This document shows positions 8,832 to 25,189 of a stretch of DNA of 64,000 bases, piece after piece (positions within the stretch are counted from its first letter, which is position 1; each line of letters begins with the position of its first letter). A program made the position numbers and the translations under genes. Origin of the DNA: Silanimonas lenta DSM 16282 (GTDB taxonomy: Bacteria > Pseudomonadota > Gammaproteobacteria > Xanthomonadales > Xanthomonadaceae). The stretch is from contig NZ_AUBD01000001.1 of assembly GCF_000429065.1 (NCBI RefSeq), forward strand, positions 310,001 through 374,000. Direction: 5' to 3'. The notes below the pieces were generated by a model that ran no database searches, was not told the origin of the DNA, and saw only the letters and a list, made by a program, of their open reading frames with translations.

Positions 8832-9644
8832 TCAGCCGCGGCCGTGCTCCGGAGGCGGGGGTGGAGGGGCGCCCTCGGGCATCCCGCGCCCCGCCTCGCG
8901 TTCGAAGGATTCCGCCTCGTACCACAGGGCGTGCTTGAGGAAGGCGTACTGCGCCATCACCACGGCGGCGATGAAGCCGGCCCAGCCGTCGAGGAACAGG
9001 CGCTTGAACAGGAAGGCCCGCAGGAAGACGAAGGGCGGATAGAGCAGCATCATCCAGGGCCGTGCGCGCCGGCCGCTGGCCCGCTTCGCCGGCACCAGCC
9101 CGGCGGCATAGGCCGAGACCTTGGCGAGCTTCACCCGCACGCTGGTCTCGCCGAAGTGGTAGAGCGGGCCGGACAGGCTGGCGACCTTGCCCTCCACCAC
9201 CGGAGCGGCATGCACCGGCTCCTCGCTGATGCGGCCCCGGGCGGCCTCGAACAGGCGCAGGAAGCGGTTGTGCCGCACCCCGGGGTGGCACATGCGCCAG
9301 AAGCGCTGCTCATGACGCGGGAACCGGTAGCCCGCAGCTTCCGGGGCGCCCGCCATCAGCGCCCGCACCTCGGCCTGGGCCCGGGGCGAGAGCGCCTCGT
9401 CAGCGTCGAGCAGCAGCACCCAGGGGTGGCGGCAGAGTTCAAGCGCCCGCTGCTTCTGCCGGCCATAGCCGAGGAAGGGCTGGTGCTCGATGCGCGCTCC
9501 GTGGCGCCGGGCGATCTCCAGCGTCTCGTCGCGGCTGCCGGAGTCCAGCACCACGATCTCGTCGGCGAAGGCCACCGAGGCCAGGCAGGCCTCGAGGGTA
9601 CGGGCGTTGTTGAACGTGGTGACGAAGACCGAGAGCGCGGGCAT
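8832..9644 (-). CDS. WaaE/KdtX-like family 2 glycosyltransferase
   Basis: Cytoplasmic GT-A fold glycosyltransferase, 270 residues. The N-terminus LSVFVTTFNNARTLEACL, the nucleotide-binding VVLDSGSRDET and the metal-binding LLLDADEAL are typical of the group that adds glucose to the lipopolysaccharide inner core (WaaE). A hydrophobic segment near the C-terminus (PPFVFLRAFLFKRLFLDGW) suggests membrane association. It lies 10 bp downstream of the pseudoprotease gene and is the last gene of the gyrA-led operon. The exact acceptor is unknown. Confidence 0.85.
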   Translation of the reverse strand: MPALSVFVTTFNNARTLEACLASVAFADEIVVLDSGSRDETLEIARRHGARIEHQPFLGYGRQKQRALELCRHPWVLLLDADEALSPRAQAEVRALMAGAPEAAGYRFPRHEQRFWRMCHPGVRHNRFLRLFEAARGRISEEPVHAAPVVEGKVASLSGPLYHFGETSVRVKLAKVSAYAAGLVPAKRASGRRARPWMMLLYPPFVFLRAFLFKRLFLDGWAGFIAAVVMAQYAFLKHALWYEAESFEREAGRGMPEGAPPPPPPEHGRG

Positions 9645-9654
9645 GGCCGGGCGC

Positions 9655-10455
9655 TCAGGGCTGGGGAGCGGCCGCCTCCGCCGGCGCGACCGGCAGGCTG
9701 GCCGCCAGCCGGGTGGCGGCGGCCACCCGGCGGGCCGGCAGCATGTGCATCACCATGTCGGCCATGTCGAAGCCGAAGCCCCGGCCCTGGGAGCGGGCCA
9801 TGGCGGCGAGATCGAGATCGACGTAGCCCATGGGCCGGCCCTCGGCGTCGAAGGCCAGGCCCGGCATGCCATCCACCAGCAGCGAGCTGCGCGGCACCCG
9901 GGTCTCGCCGAGGATCATGCCGGGGCGCACCAGCGGCACCGCCCCCCACTCGTCGGAGGTGCGCAGCAGGGTGTAGAACACCCGGCCGGGAGCCGGCTGC
10001 GAGAGGCTGCCAAAATCGATGTAGGGCTGGCCGCTCGCCCCGCGCACCCGCAGCCAGGCAAGGCCGAGCTCGGTATCGCGGGTCACGAGGTCGGCCACCC
10101 GCCACTCGTCCGAGCCCGGCAGGCGCACGCGGAACTCGCTGGCATTGGCCACGATCGCGCCGGCCGGCCCGCGGCCACCGGCAAGGGCGCTGAGGTCGAG
10201 GCTCACTGCGCGGCCGGATACCAGCACCAGGCCGTCGGCGCTCACCAGCACGCCCTGGGTGCGGTCCTCGTTGCGCTGTTCCTGCCCGCCGGCGGAAACG
10301 GTGACCACGTACTTCACCGGCACCACGCTGGCGGCGCGCTGCTCGACCAGGGTGCGGTAGGCCGCGGTGTAGTCGCTGCGGGGCTCGGTCTCGGCGGCGC
10401 GGGCAAGCGGCGAGACGAGGACCGAGGCGGCGAGGAGAAGGGCGAAGGGCTTCAT
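9655..10455 (-). CDS. secreted trypsin-fold pseudoprotease
   Basis: A 266-residue protein with a signal peptide ([20 protein letters not shown], cleavage near residue 20). Aligning by eye with the adjacent PDZ protease shows the same fold landmarks, TQGVLVSADGLVLVSGRAV for the His strand, DTELGLAWLRV for the Asp strand and GMPGLAFDAEGRPMGYV for the Ser loop, but the triad is lost: His becomes R82, Asp becomes G131, and Ser becomes M197. It has no PDZ domain and ends in an Ala/Pro tail. Its start overlaps the stop of the protease gene by 4 bp (ATGA), which suggests a partner or regulatory role. I do not recognise a named family. Confidence 0.75.
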   Translation of the reverse strand: MKPFALLLAASVLVSPLARAAETEPRSDYTAAYRTLVEQRAASVVPVKYVVTVSAGGQEQRNEDRTQGVLVSADGLVLVSGRAVSLDLSALAGGRGPAGAIVANASEFRVRLPGSDEWRVADLVTRDTELGLAWLRVRGASGQPYIDFGSLSQPAPGRVFYTLLRTSDEWGAVPLVRPGMILGETRVPRSSLLVDGMPGLAFDAEGRPMGYVDLDLAAMARSQGRGFGFDMADMVMHMLPARRVAAATRLAASLPVAPAEAAAPQP

Positions 10456-12523
10456 CGGGGAGACTCCGGGATCCAGCGGCGTTCAAGGTGGACGATACGC
10501 CGGTCGCCCCGGCGGAGGATCTCGAGGGGCACGCGCTCGCCCTCGGCCAGGGCGGCCTCCAGCGCCGGGCGCAGGGCATCGAGGCCATCGACGCGCCGCC
10601 CACCGACCCGCAGCAGCACGTCGCCGGCCTGCAGGTGGGCAAGGCCGGCGGCGCCGCCGGCTTCCACGCCCTGCACCACCACGCCGGCCTGGTCCATCGG
10701 CAGTTCGCGCTCCACGCGGTCGTGGAACCCGAGCTCGCGGAACTGCGCCCGCAGCAGGGAGAGTTCGAGGCTGCGCAATCCGGCCTCGGGCACCGGCGAG
10801 GGCCCGAGGGTGACCCGCCACTGCCGCGGCTGGCCGTCACGGTAGCCCTCGAACAGCACGGCATCGCCGATGGCCGATTCGCGCACCCGCTGCTCGAAGA
10901 GCTCGGCCCGGGTGTCGTTCAGGGCCTCCAGCGGGGCGCCGTCGAGCGCCGTGAGCAGATCGCCCACCCGGGCGCCGGCCTTGCCAAGGGCGCTGCCCGG
11001 ATAGAGCCGGGTGATGCGGAAGCCGGGCGCCGGAAGACCGAGCAGGGTGGCCAGGGAGGCAGGCACGGGCTGTACCTCCACCCCGGCCCAGGCCTTGGGC
11101 AGCTCCGGCAGCGGGTCGCGCTGGCGGTCCTGCCAGTTCGGCGTGAGCGCCGACAGCCGCCGTTCGCCGCCGGCGAGGTATTCGAGCACCACCGGCTTCG
11201 CCGGGCGCCGGGAGCGGGCCCAGGGCGCGAGATCGGCCGGCGTGGCCACCGCCGTACCGTCCACCGAGAGGATCACCGCACCGGCCGGCAGCGGCGGGCG
11301 CGCCGTGGCCGCCGGGCCGCCGGGCCGCAGGCTCGTGACCAGAAGCCCGCTCGATACCGGCAGGCGGCGCTGGCGGCCCATGGCCGGAGTGAGCGCCTGC
11401 ACGGCGATGCCGAAGGGAGCGAAGGCCGCGCTCTGTCCGCGCGGCTCCGACACCGGCTCCGGCACCAGCCGCAGGCGGCGCTCGCCACGGCTGCCGGCGA
11501 GATGGAGCTCCACCGCGCGCCCCGGCGGCAGCTCGGCGAGTCTGCGCTGGATGGCGGGCACGTCCACCCCCTGCGGGGCATCGACCGCCACGCCGTCGAT
11601 GGCGAGCAGGCGCTCGCCCGGCTGCAGCCCGGCGCGGGCCGCCGGACCGTCGGCCTCCACGGCATTGACGAAGACGCCGCGCGTCTCACCGCTGCCACGC
11701 AGAGAACGCAGGCGCAGGCCGAGGCTGCTGCGGCGCACGCGCCCCTCGGCGATGAGCTGGCGGCTGACGGCTTCGGCCTCCACGGCCGGGATGGCGAAGG
11801 CCAGATCGCCCCCGAACAGCATGCCGCGGGTATTCACGCCGACGATACCGCCCTCGAGATCGACAAGCGGTCCGCCGGAATTGCCCGGCGCGATCGCGGC
11901 ATCGTGCTGGATCCAGGCGTAGTAGCGGCCGGTGGGCAGGTCCTGGTCGATGCGATCCTCGTACTCGGCCTCGTCGCCGAACAGCGAGACGAGCAGGCGC
12001 CGCGGATTGTTCACGACCCCCACGCTGAGCGAGTTCGACAGCCCCCAGGGCGCGCCCATCGCCAGCACCGTCTCGCCCGGCCGCAGGGTCTGGCGCGGCG
12101 AGAAGCGGGCATGCGGCATCGGCCGCGGCTCGCCCTGCACTTCCAGCACGGCAAGATCGGTGGCGGCATCCTGACCGACGAGCCGCGCCTCGCGCTCGCG
12201 GCCATCGCCGAATACCACGCGGAAGCTGCGGCCGCGGTCGGTGACATGGGCATTGGTGAGCACATGCCCATCGGCGCTGATCACCGTGCCGCTGCCGCTC
12301 GAGACACTGAGCTTGGGCTCGCCGTTCTCGAAGTCCTCGCGCACCACGAGGATGCTGACCACGTGCGGCATCACCGCGTCGCGGGCACGGGCGACGAGGG
12401 CATCGGCAGGCTCGCCGCGACCGACGGACGCGGCCTCAGGTAGGGTTTCGCCCTCGGTCGGCCGGGCTGCCAGCGTGCCGCCCAGCAGCAATGTCACTCC
12501 CAGCAGCAGGCAGCGCGCACGAC

Positions 12524-12527
<4 letters not shown>
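10452..12527 (-). CDS. secreted HtrA/Deg-like serine protease with four PDZ domains
   Basis: A 691-residue exported protease. A signal peptide covers about residues 1-21. The trypsin-like domain (about 45-262) has an intact triad: H94 in LTNAHV, D124 in [10 protein letters not shown]217 in PGNSGGPL. Four PDZ-like domains follow at about 268-345, 372-455, 480-575 and 590-685; each carries the GxxxGDxLLxxDG-like loop, for example [46 protein letters not shown]. Deg proteases usually have one or two PDZ domains. It is likely a periplasmic quality-control or signalling protease. The start overlaps the gyrA stop by 4 bp, and the pseudoprotease gene overlaps its end. Confidence 0.88.
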
Positions 12528-15112
<2,585 letters not shown>

Positions 15113-15140
15113 CGGACTCAGGCGCTGGGCGAAAGTCCCG

Positions 15141-15146
15141 AGTGTA
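15141..15146 (-). promoter_or_regulatory. TACACT -10-like element of gyrA
   Basis: On the minus strand, GGTACACT lies 28 bp before the gyrA start codon, predicting a leader of about 22 nt. A GC hairpin (about 15151-15174) sits between it and the upstream mtnA stop codon. Confidence 0.45.
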
Positions 15147-15150
15147 CCAG

Positions 15151-15178
15151 AACGGGGGCCGCGATGCCGGCCCGTTTT
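15151..15178 (+). terminator. terminator-like hairpin between mtnA and gyrA
   Basis: On the plus strand AACGGG-GG-CCG pairs with CGGCCCGTT around a short loop, with two bulged G, and is followed by TTTTT. The T run faces away from gyrA and towards the 3' end of mtnA, so as written it would stop transcription running antisense to mtnA; on the minus strand it has no T tract and would be a weak mtnA terminator. Confidence 0.4.
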
Positions 15179-15195
15179 TCCAGAAAATCAATCAC

Positions 15196-16254
15196 TTACG
15201 AGGCGAAAACGGCCCGCATCCGGGCCTCGTCGGGCCGCTCGATCAGGCCCTTCTCGGTCACGATCACGTCGATCAGCCCGGCCGGGGTCACGTCGAACAC
15301 CGGGTTCCAGGCCGCCACGCCCTCGGCCACCACCCGCTGCCCGCCGGCGTACAGCAGCTCGCGGGCCTCGCGCAGCTCGATCTCGATGGCCTCGCCCTGC
15401 GGCGTGGCCATGTCCACGGTGGAGGCCGGGGCCACCACCATCACCTTCACCCCGTGGTGTTTCGCGGCGATGGCGTGGGCATAGGTGCCGATCTTGTTGG
15501 CGGTGTCGCCATTGGCGCAGATGCGGTCGGCGCCGACGATCAGCCACTGCACGGCGCCGGTCTTCATCAGGTGGGCGGCGGCGGAATCGGCGATCAGGGT
15601 GGGCGGGATGCCGTCCTGCTGCAGCTCCCAGGCGGTGAGCCGGGCGCCCTGCCCCCAGGGCCGGGTCTCGCCGGCGTACACCCTGGCGATGCGCCCTTCG
15701 GCCACGCCGGCACGGATGACGCCGAGCGCGGTGCCGAAGCCGGCAGTGGCCAGCGAGCCGGTATTGCAATGGGTGAGCACGCCGCTGCCCGGGGCGATCA
15801 GGGCGGCCCCGAGCCGCCCCATGTGGCGGTTCGCCGCCAGGTCCTCGCGGGCGATGGCCGCCGCCTCGGCGGCGATCACGGCGAGCCAGTCCGCGCCGGC
15901 GGCGCGCAGCGCGCCGCGCATGCGGCGGATCGCCCACATCAGGTTCACCGCCGTGGGCCGCGAGGCGTTCAGGGCTTCGAGCTGCGGGGCCAGCCTCCGC
16001 TCTGCCTCGGCGCCGTCGGCAGACTCGATGCCCTGCCCGGCCAGCACCACGCCCCAGGCCGCGGCAATGCCGATGGCCGGAGCGCCGCGCACCACAAGTT
16101 CGCGGATGGCCAGTGCCACCTCGGCGGCGCTGTCGCAACGCAGGTAGCTCATCTCGAAGGGCAGCCGGCGCTGGTCGAGCAGGCGCAGGTGGTCGCCCTG
16201 CCAGTCGATCGGGCGGATGCGGTCGTAGCGGTCGTAATCGATGTGGAGGCTCAT
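15196..16254 (-). CDS. mtnA: S-methyl-5-thioribose-1-phosphate isomerase
   Basis: Methionine salvage enzyme of the eIF-2B-like fold that isomerises methylthioribose-1-phosphate to methylthioribulose-1-phosphate; 352 residues, normal length. Seen: the N-terminal [11 protein letters not shown], the catalytic cysteine motif [26 protein letters not shown], and the catalytic aspartate region [18 protein letters not shown]. No other mtn gene is adjacent, but a methionine-type aminotransferase and omega-amidase that can perform the last salvage steps lie at 47763-49785. The start codon lies 17 bp from that of a divergent gene. Confidence 0.95.
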   Translation of the reverse strand: MSLHIDYDRYDRIRPIDWQGDHLRLLDQRRLPFEMSYLRCDSAAEVALAIRELVVRGAPAIGIAAAWGVVLAGQGIESADGAEAERRLAPQLEALNASRPTAVNLMWAIRRMRGALRAAGADWLAVIAAEAAAIAREDLAANRHMGRLGAALIAPGSGVLTHCNTGSLATAGFGTALGVIRAGVAEGRIARVYAGETRPWGQGARLTAWELQQDGIPPTLIADSAAAHLMKTGAVQWLIVGADRICANGDTANKIGTYAHAIAAKHHGVKVMVVAPASTVDMATPQGEAIEIELREARELLYAGGQRVVAEGVAAWNPVFDVTPAGLIDVIVTEKGLIERPDEARMRAVFAS

Positions 16255-16271
16255 GCGGCTATGCTACCCGC

Positions 16272-16985
16272 ATGCCCCGCACCCCGACGCGAGCGACCCG
16301 CGCCCCTGCCAGCACGGCAGGCACCGAAGCCCGCCTGCATGCCGCCTCGGTACGTGCCGGCGCCGGGGCCGCCATCGGCGTGGCCCTGCACACCCTACCG
16401 CTGCTGCGACCCTTCATCCCGAAGCGCCTGATGGACGCCGCCGATGCCATGGAACCCGGCACGGTGCGGCGCGCCCTGGTGCGCACGGTCTATGAGCGCC
16501 ACGGGCTGAAGCCGGCGCGCTGGGAGGTGGAGAGCGTGCTGGCGGTGGCCGAGACGCAGGCGAAGCTGAGCCCGCTCACCCGCAAGGACGGCCTGCGCGG
16601 GCTGCTGCGCGAATGGCTGCCCGCACCGCTCATCCAGCCCCTGCTGCGCTACACGCCAGTAGAGCCGCTGGTCTTGGAGACCGCGCGCGCGGTGGCCACC
16701 ACCTGGGCGGCCGGGCGCTACGCCGATGCCGTATGCCGGGTGCGCAAGGCCGGCATGGACTGGCTGCCCGCACCGCTCGGCGAGGCGCTGGAGATCGCGC
16801 CCTCGAAGCTGCGTGACTTCAGCGCCGAGGCCCTGACCATGGCCCTGCCGCCGCTGAAGCTGGCCGCCGCCTGGGGCGGGCAGGTGCTGCGCGCCTCCGG
16901 GCGCGTGGCCTCGGCGGCGGCGAAGGCGGCACGCTCATCCCCTCCTGCCGCGCCACGAAAGCCGGCACGGAAACGCACACGCTAG
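16272..16985 (+). CDS. hypothetical protein, unrecognised
   Basis: A 237-residue basic protein I do not recognise. It has a Thr/Ala-rich start, a mildly hydrophobic segment (GAAIGVALHTLPLL), a central part that reads as amphipathic helices (RKDGLRGLLREW, ETARAVATTWAAGRYADAV) and a basic Pro/Ala/Lys tail (PRKPARKRTR). No signal peptide or catalytic motif is evident. ATG at 16272 was chosen because longer frames would run into mtnA; codon use fits the neighbours, with strong third-position GC. It is divergent from mtnA and convergent with the DUF3011 gene. Confidence 0.65.
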   Translation: MPRTPTRATRAPASTAGTEARLHAASVRAGAGAAIGVALHTLPLLRPFIPKRLMDAADAMEPGTVRRALVRTVYERHGLKPARWEVESVLAVAETQAKLSPLTRKDGLRGLLREWLPAPLIQPLLRYTPVEPLVLETARAVATTWAAGRYADAVCRVRKAGMDWLPAPLGEALEIAPSKLRDFSAEALTMALPPLKLAAAWGGQVLRASGRVASAAAKAARSSPPAAPRKPARKRTR

Positions 16986-16999
16986 GCAGTCGCGCAGGC

Positions 17000-17581
17000 T
17001 CACCAGAGCGCGAATTCGGCGCGGCAGCCACGGTCGACCCAGAGATTCCCGCGGTCCCAGCCCCAGCTATGGCCCTCGTGGCAGGCGGCCCGGGAGAGCT
17101 GCCGGTGCACGCGGATGTCGCGCACCCTGCCGACCGGGCACCAGGCCAGCCGGCCCTCGTGCGATTCGCAACGCACCACCCGCGAGGGGCTGGCGCCATA
17201 CCAGTAACCCTCGCCGTAGCCGTATCCCCCGCCCCAGCCCCGGCCATGGCGCGGACCACGCCCATCGCCATACCCGCCGTCGCCGGGCCAGGAGCGCCAG
17301 CCGGCACTCTCGAACTCGGCCCGGCAGCCTTCGGCCACCCACACCCCGCGACGGTCCACACCCCAGCTCTGCCCCTCGATGCAGGGCGCCCGCGAGTGCT
17401 GGCGCACCAGCATGACCCCGCCACGGGTATCGAGCGGGCAGAACGCCACCCGCCCCTCGTGGCTTTCGCAGCGCACATGGTCGGGTTCCGGATAGCTCCG
17501 GTACTGCGCGGCAACGGCGCCGGCCGACAGGAGCGCGAGGGCCAGTACCGGGAAGACGGACGGGGAAGGAAGCAGGGCCAT
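17000..17581 (-). CDS. secreted DUF3011 protein with two domain copies
   Basis: A 193-residue exported protein with a signal peptide (MALLPSPSVF to GAVAA). Two DUF3011 repeats carry the same pattern of cysteines: VRCESHEGRVAFC, then APCIEGQSWGVD and WVAEGCRAEFE; and VRCESHEGRLAWC, then AACHEGHSWGWD and WVDRGCRAEFA. They are joined by a Gly/Tyr/Trp-rich linker. The cysteines should form disulfides in the periplasm. DUF3011 has no known function and is common in Xanthomonadales. The start at 17581 follows GGAGGA at 7 nt; the longer in-frame form would bury the signal peptide. Confidence 0.85.
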   Translation of the reverse strand: MALLPSPSVFPVLALALLSAGAVAAQYRSYPEPDHVRCESHEGRVAFCPLDTRGGVMLVRQHSRAPCIEGQSWGVDRRGVWVAEGCRAEFESAGWRSWPGDGGYGDGRGPRHGRGWGGGYGYGEGYWYGASPSRVVRCESHEGRLAWCPVGRVRDIRVHRQLSRAACHEGHSWGWDRGNLWVDRGCRAEFALW

Positions 17582-17711
17582 GGCGATTCCTCCGGAGCGG
17601 CGGGCGATGAGGGGATGGGCCACGACAGCTTCGGGCGCACGGTCTGAACCGCCAGGCAACCCGGAGGCAGGCGAAGCGGGCCGATGCCGGCCGTTCAGCC
17701 GGCGCGCCGGC

Positions 17712-21603
<3,892 letters not shown>

Positions 21604-21648
21604 CCGCGGTGCTCCGTGGCAGGGTCGCTGGGTCGGGGATGCCGCGGA

Positions 21649-24600
21649 TTATGCCGCACCGGCGAGGCGGGTGGCCTCGGCCAGATCCACCGAGACGAGG
21701 CGCGACACGCCCGGCTCGCGCATGGTGACGCCGGCAAGCTGCTTGGCGGCTTCCATCGTGGCCTTGTTGTGGCTGACGAAAAGGAACTGCACCTTCTCGC
21801 TCATCTCGCTCACCATGGCGCAGAAGCGGCCCACGTTCGCCTCGTCGAGCGGCGCGTCCACCTCGTCGAGCAGGCAGAACGGCGCCGGGTTCAGGCGGAA
21901 GATGGCGAATACCAGCGAGACCGCGGTGAGCGCCTTCTCGCCGCCCGAGAGCAGGGTGATGTTGGAGACGCGCTTGCCCGGCGGGCGGGCCATGATCGCC
22001 ACGCCGGTGTCGAGCAGGTCCTCGCCGGTGAGCTCGAGATAGGCGTGGCCGCCGCCGAACAGGCGCGGGAACAGCTCCTGCACGCCGGCATTGACGCGGT
22101 CGAAGGTCTCCTTGAAGCGGCCGCGGGTCTCGCGGTCGATCTTGCGGATCGCCTCCTCGAGCTGCTCCAGCGCCGCCACGAGGTCGGCGTTCTGGGTATC
22201 GAGATAGGCCTTGCGCTCGCTCTGCTCGGCGTATTCCTGGATGGCGGCGAGGTTCACCGGCTCCAGGCGGCGCATCCGCCCTTCCAGCTCGGTGAGGCTA
22301 CGCGCCCAGGCGGCGGCATCGGCGCCGTCCGGCAGGCCGGCCAGCACCGCCTCGAGTTCCAGGCCGGCATGGGCGATCGCTTCGGCCTGCTGCTGCGCCT
22401 TGAGCTCCAGGGCCTGCGCCTCCATGCGCCGCTGGGCGATGCGCTCGCGCTGGGCCAGCGCGGCCTGGTCGCGCTGCTGGCGCCTGTGCTCGTAGCCGCG
22501 CAGTTCCTGCTCGATGCCATCGAGGGCGGCGCGGGCGGCGGCGAGATCCTTCTCGGCGATCAGGCGCTGCTCGAGCAGCAGCTGGCGCTCGCCGTCGAGG
22601 GTATGGATCGGGGTATCGCCCTCCTGCAGCTGCGCGGCGAGCTCGTCGCGGCGGCTGGCGAGCTGCCCCTGCTGGGCGCGCAGGCGGGAGAGCGACTGGT
22701 TCAGGGCATTGATGCGGGTGCGCTGGGCCTCGAGCGCCAGCGCCAGCTGGTGGGTGGCCTCGCGGGCTTCGCGGGCGGCGGCCCGGGCTGCCTCGCGCTG
22801 CTCGGTGAACAGCCGCCGCTCGTTCTCCAGCATGCCGCGCTGGACCTCGAGCTCGCCCATGCGCTCGGTCGCCACCTCGAGCCGCCCGCGCGCCTCGCGC
22901 ACCTCGGCCTGGGCGGCCTCCATCGCGGCGGCGAGTTCGGCGAGCTCGGCCTCGAGGGCTGCCAGGCGCCCCTGGGCGTTCTCCAGCCGCCCCTTCTGGC
23001 TCTGCAGCTGCCCGCCCATCTCGGAGACGCTGCGATGGGCGAGGTAGAGGCTGCGCTGGGCATCCTCGCGGGCCTGCTCGGCCACCAGCAGGGCATCGCG
23101 CTGGGCATGCTGTCCCTCGACCAGGCTCTGTTCGCGGGCGGCGAGCTCGGCGATGCGCTGGCGCAGTTCCTGGATCTCGCGCTCACGGGCCAGCGCGCCC
23201 TGCTGGGCTTCGCCGCTCTTGGTGAAGCGCAGCCAACCGCGGCCTTCCCAGAGCCCGGCACGGTCGATCAGCGACTCGCCCTCGCCGAGACTGGCGCGGA
23301 ATGCCGCGGCCTCGGGCGCGCCGAGGGACTCGACGGCCCGCAGCGGGGCCAGCAGGGCGCGGATGGCACGCGGCCCCTTCACCCGGGCGGCCAGGCTGTG
23401 CTCCGGCACCACGAGCCCGGAAGCATCGCCATCGACCAGGGCGACCCGGCCCTGCGCCAACCCGGGCAGGGCCTCGCGCAGGCGGCCCACGTCGTCGTGC
23501 ACCACCGCTTCCAGCAGGTGGCCGAGCACGGCCTCCACCGCGGTCTCCCAGCCCGGCTCGACCTCGAGCACCTCGCCGAGGCGCGGCAGGTCGGCGAGGC
23601 CCTGCGCCTTCAGCCAGTCCAGCGCCCCGTTCTTCTCCTGCCCGAGCGCGGCATGCTGCAGGGCCTCCAGCGAGGCCATGCGCCCCTTCGCGGCCTGGGC
23701 CGCCTTGCGCACTTCGGCCAGTTCGGCCTGCTGCTGGCGCTGCCGTTCCTGCAGTTCCAGCAGGGCAGCCTTCTTCGCCTCCAGCTGCTCGGCGAGGGTA
23801 TCGAGCTGGGCACGCCGGGTCTCGTGCTCGAGGGCCAGGGCGTCCATGGCCTCACGCAGGGCCGTCACGTCGAGACCAGCGCGCTCGGTGGCCAGGGCCT
23901 CGCGGCGGCGGTTGGCCTCCAGCGACTGGCGCTCGAGAAACTCGATCTTGGTGCGCTCGACCTCGGCCGCCCGCGAAGCCTCGGCATAGGCCCGGGCATA
24001 GTCGTCCCAGCGGCGCTGCCAGTCGGCGAGCCGCGCCTCGGCCTCGCGCAGCACCTCCTGGCGCTCGGCGTCGCCTTCGCGCAGGGCCTCCAGCCGCGGC
24101 TCGGCCTCTGCCACCTGCGCCTCGAGCTGCGCGAGTTGGGCGGCATCGCCCTCGATGTGGCGTAACACTTCGGCCAGTGCCTCGTCGGCCTCGGCGCGGG
24201 CGGTCTCGAGGCGGCGCTTCAGCTCGCGCTGGTGCTGGATCTGCTGTTCGACGCGGGCCAGCTCGCCACCGATGCGATAGCTCTCGGCCTGCGCCCGGCC
24301 GAGCGCCTGGCTGGCCTCGGCATGCTGCTCGCGGGTGAGCTCGCCCTGCTCCTCGGCGGCGCGCTGCTCGGCCAGCAGCCCCTGCAGCGCCGTCTCGTCC
24401 TCCAGCAGGGCGGCGTGCAGGGCCTCGGCCTCGCGCTGCAGGCGGCGGTACTCGAGCGCCTTCATCTGGGCGTCCTTCTCGCGGTGTTCGGCCTGCAGGG
24501 CCTGGTACTGCTCGGCGGCACGGGCCTGGCGCTTCAGGTGCTCAAGCTGCTTGTCGATCTCCTCGCGCAGGTCGTTCAGGCGGTCGAGGTTGTCGCGCGT

Positions 24601-25158
24601 GCTCTTGATCCGGTTCTCGGTCTCCCGGCGCCGCTCCTTGTACTTGGAGATGCCGGCCGCCTCCTCGAGGAACAGCCGCAGCTCCTCGGGCTTGGCCTCG
24701 ATCACCTGCGAGATCATGCCTTGCTCGATGATCGAGTAGCTGCGCGGCCCGAGGCCGGTGCCGAGGAAGAGATCGGTGATGTCGCGGCGGCGGCAGCGCG
24801 CGCCATTGAGGAAGTAGCTGCTCTGGCCGTCGCGCGAGACGCTGCGCTTCACCGAGATCTCGTTGTACTTGGCGAACTCGCCGCCGATCGCCTGGTCGCT
24901 GTTGTCGAAGATCAGCTCGACCGTGGCCTGCGAGACCGGCTTCCGGGAGGAGGAGCCGGAGAAGATCACGTCGGTCAGGGAATCGCCGCGCAGGCGGCTG
25001 GCCGAGCTCTCGCCCATCACCCAGCGCACCGCGTCGATGATGTTCGACTTGCCGCAGCCGTTCGGACCGACGATGCCGGTCATGTTGGTGGGCAGGTGCA
25101 GCGTGGTCGGGTCGACGAAGCTCTTGAAGCCGGCGAGCTTGATGGTGGACAGGCGCAT
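21649..25158 (-). CDS. smc: chromosome segregation protein SMC
   Basis: Condensin ATPase, 1169 residues. N-terminal Walker A GPNGCGKSN (residues 31-39), then a long coiled coil rich in Glu, Gln, Ala and Arg, a hinge around residues 500-660, a second coiled coil, and the C-terminal head with the ABC signature LLSGGEKALTA and Walker B CLLDEVDAPLDEAN. The kleisin and its partner, scpA and scpB, lie about 2.7 kb away on the other strand, so the whole Smc-ScpAB complex is in this window. This type of condensin replaces MukBEF in Xanthomonads and pseudomonads. Confidence 0.97.
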   Translation of the reverse strand: MRLSTIKLAGFKSFVDPTTLHLPTNMTGIVGPNGCGKSNIIDAVRWVMGESSASRLRGDSLTDVIFSGSSSRKPVSQATVELIFDNSDQAIGGEFAKYNEISVKRSVSRDGQSSYFLNGARCRRRDITDLFLGTGLGPRSYSIIEQGMISQVIEAKPEELRLFLEEAAGISKYKERRRETENRIKSTRDNLDRLNDLREEIDKQLEHLKRQARAAEQYQALQAEHREKDAQMKALEYRRLQREAEALHAALLEDETALQGLLAEQRAAEEQGELTREQHAEASQALGRAQAESYRIGGELARVEQQIQHQRELKRRLETARAEADEALAEVLRHIEGDAAQLAQLEAQVAEAEPRLEALREGDAERQEVLREAEARLADWQRRWDDYARAYAEASRAAEVERTKIEFLERQSLEANRRREALATERAGLDVTALREAMDALALEHETRRAQLDTLAEQLEAKKAALLELQERQRQQQAELAEVRKAAQAAKGRMASLEALQHAALGQEKNGALDWLKAQGLADLPRLGEVLEVEPGWETAVEAVLGHLLEAVVHDDVGRLREALPGLAQGRVALVDGDASGLVVPEHSLAARVKGPRAIRALLAPLRAVESLGAPEAAAFRASLGEGESLIDRAGLWEGRGWLRFTKSGEAQQGALAREREIQELRQRIAELAAREQSLVEGQHAQRDALLVAEQAREDAQRSLYLAHRSVSEMGGQLQSQKGRLENAQGRLAALEAELAELAAAMEAAQAEVREARGRLEVATERMGELEVQRGMLENERRLFTEQREAARAAAREAREATHQLALALEAQRTRINALNQSLSRLRAQQGQLASRRDELAAQLQEGDTPIHTLDGERQLLLEQRLIAEKDLAAARAALDGIEQELRGYEHRRQQRDQAALAQRERIAQRRMEAQALELKAQQQAEAIAHAGLELEAVLAGLPDGADAAAWARSLTELEGRMRRLEPVNLAAIQEYAEQSERKAYLDTQNADLVAALEQLEEAIRKIDRETRGRFKETFDRVNAGVQELFPRLFGGGHAYLELTGEDLLDTGVAIMARPPGKRVSNITLLSGGEKALTAVSLVFAIFRLNPAPFCLLDEVDAPLDEANVGRFCAMVSEMSEKVQFLFVSHNKATMEAAKQLAGVTMREPGVSRLVSVDLAEATRLAGAA

Positions 25159-25189
25159 GCGCGGGGCGGGGGCCGGATCGGACGGCCGG

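Noticed and set aside
17582-17711. A gene between epmA and the DUF3011 gene
   Set aside because: The 130-bp stretch only holds short frames without start signals apart from the DUF3011 ribosome binding site.
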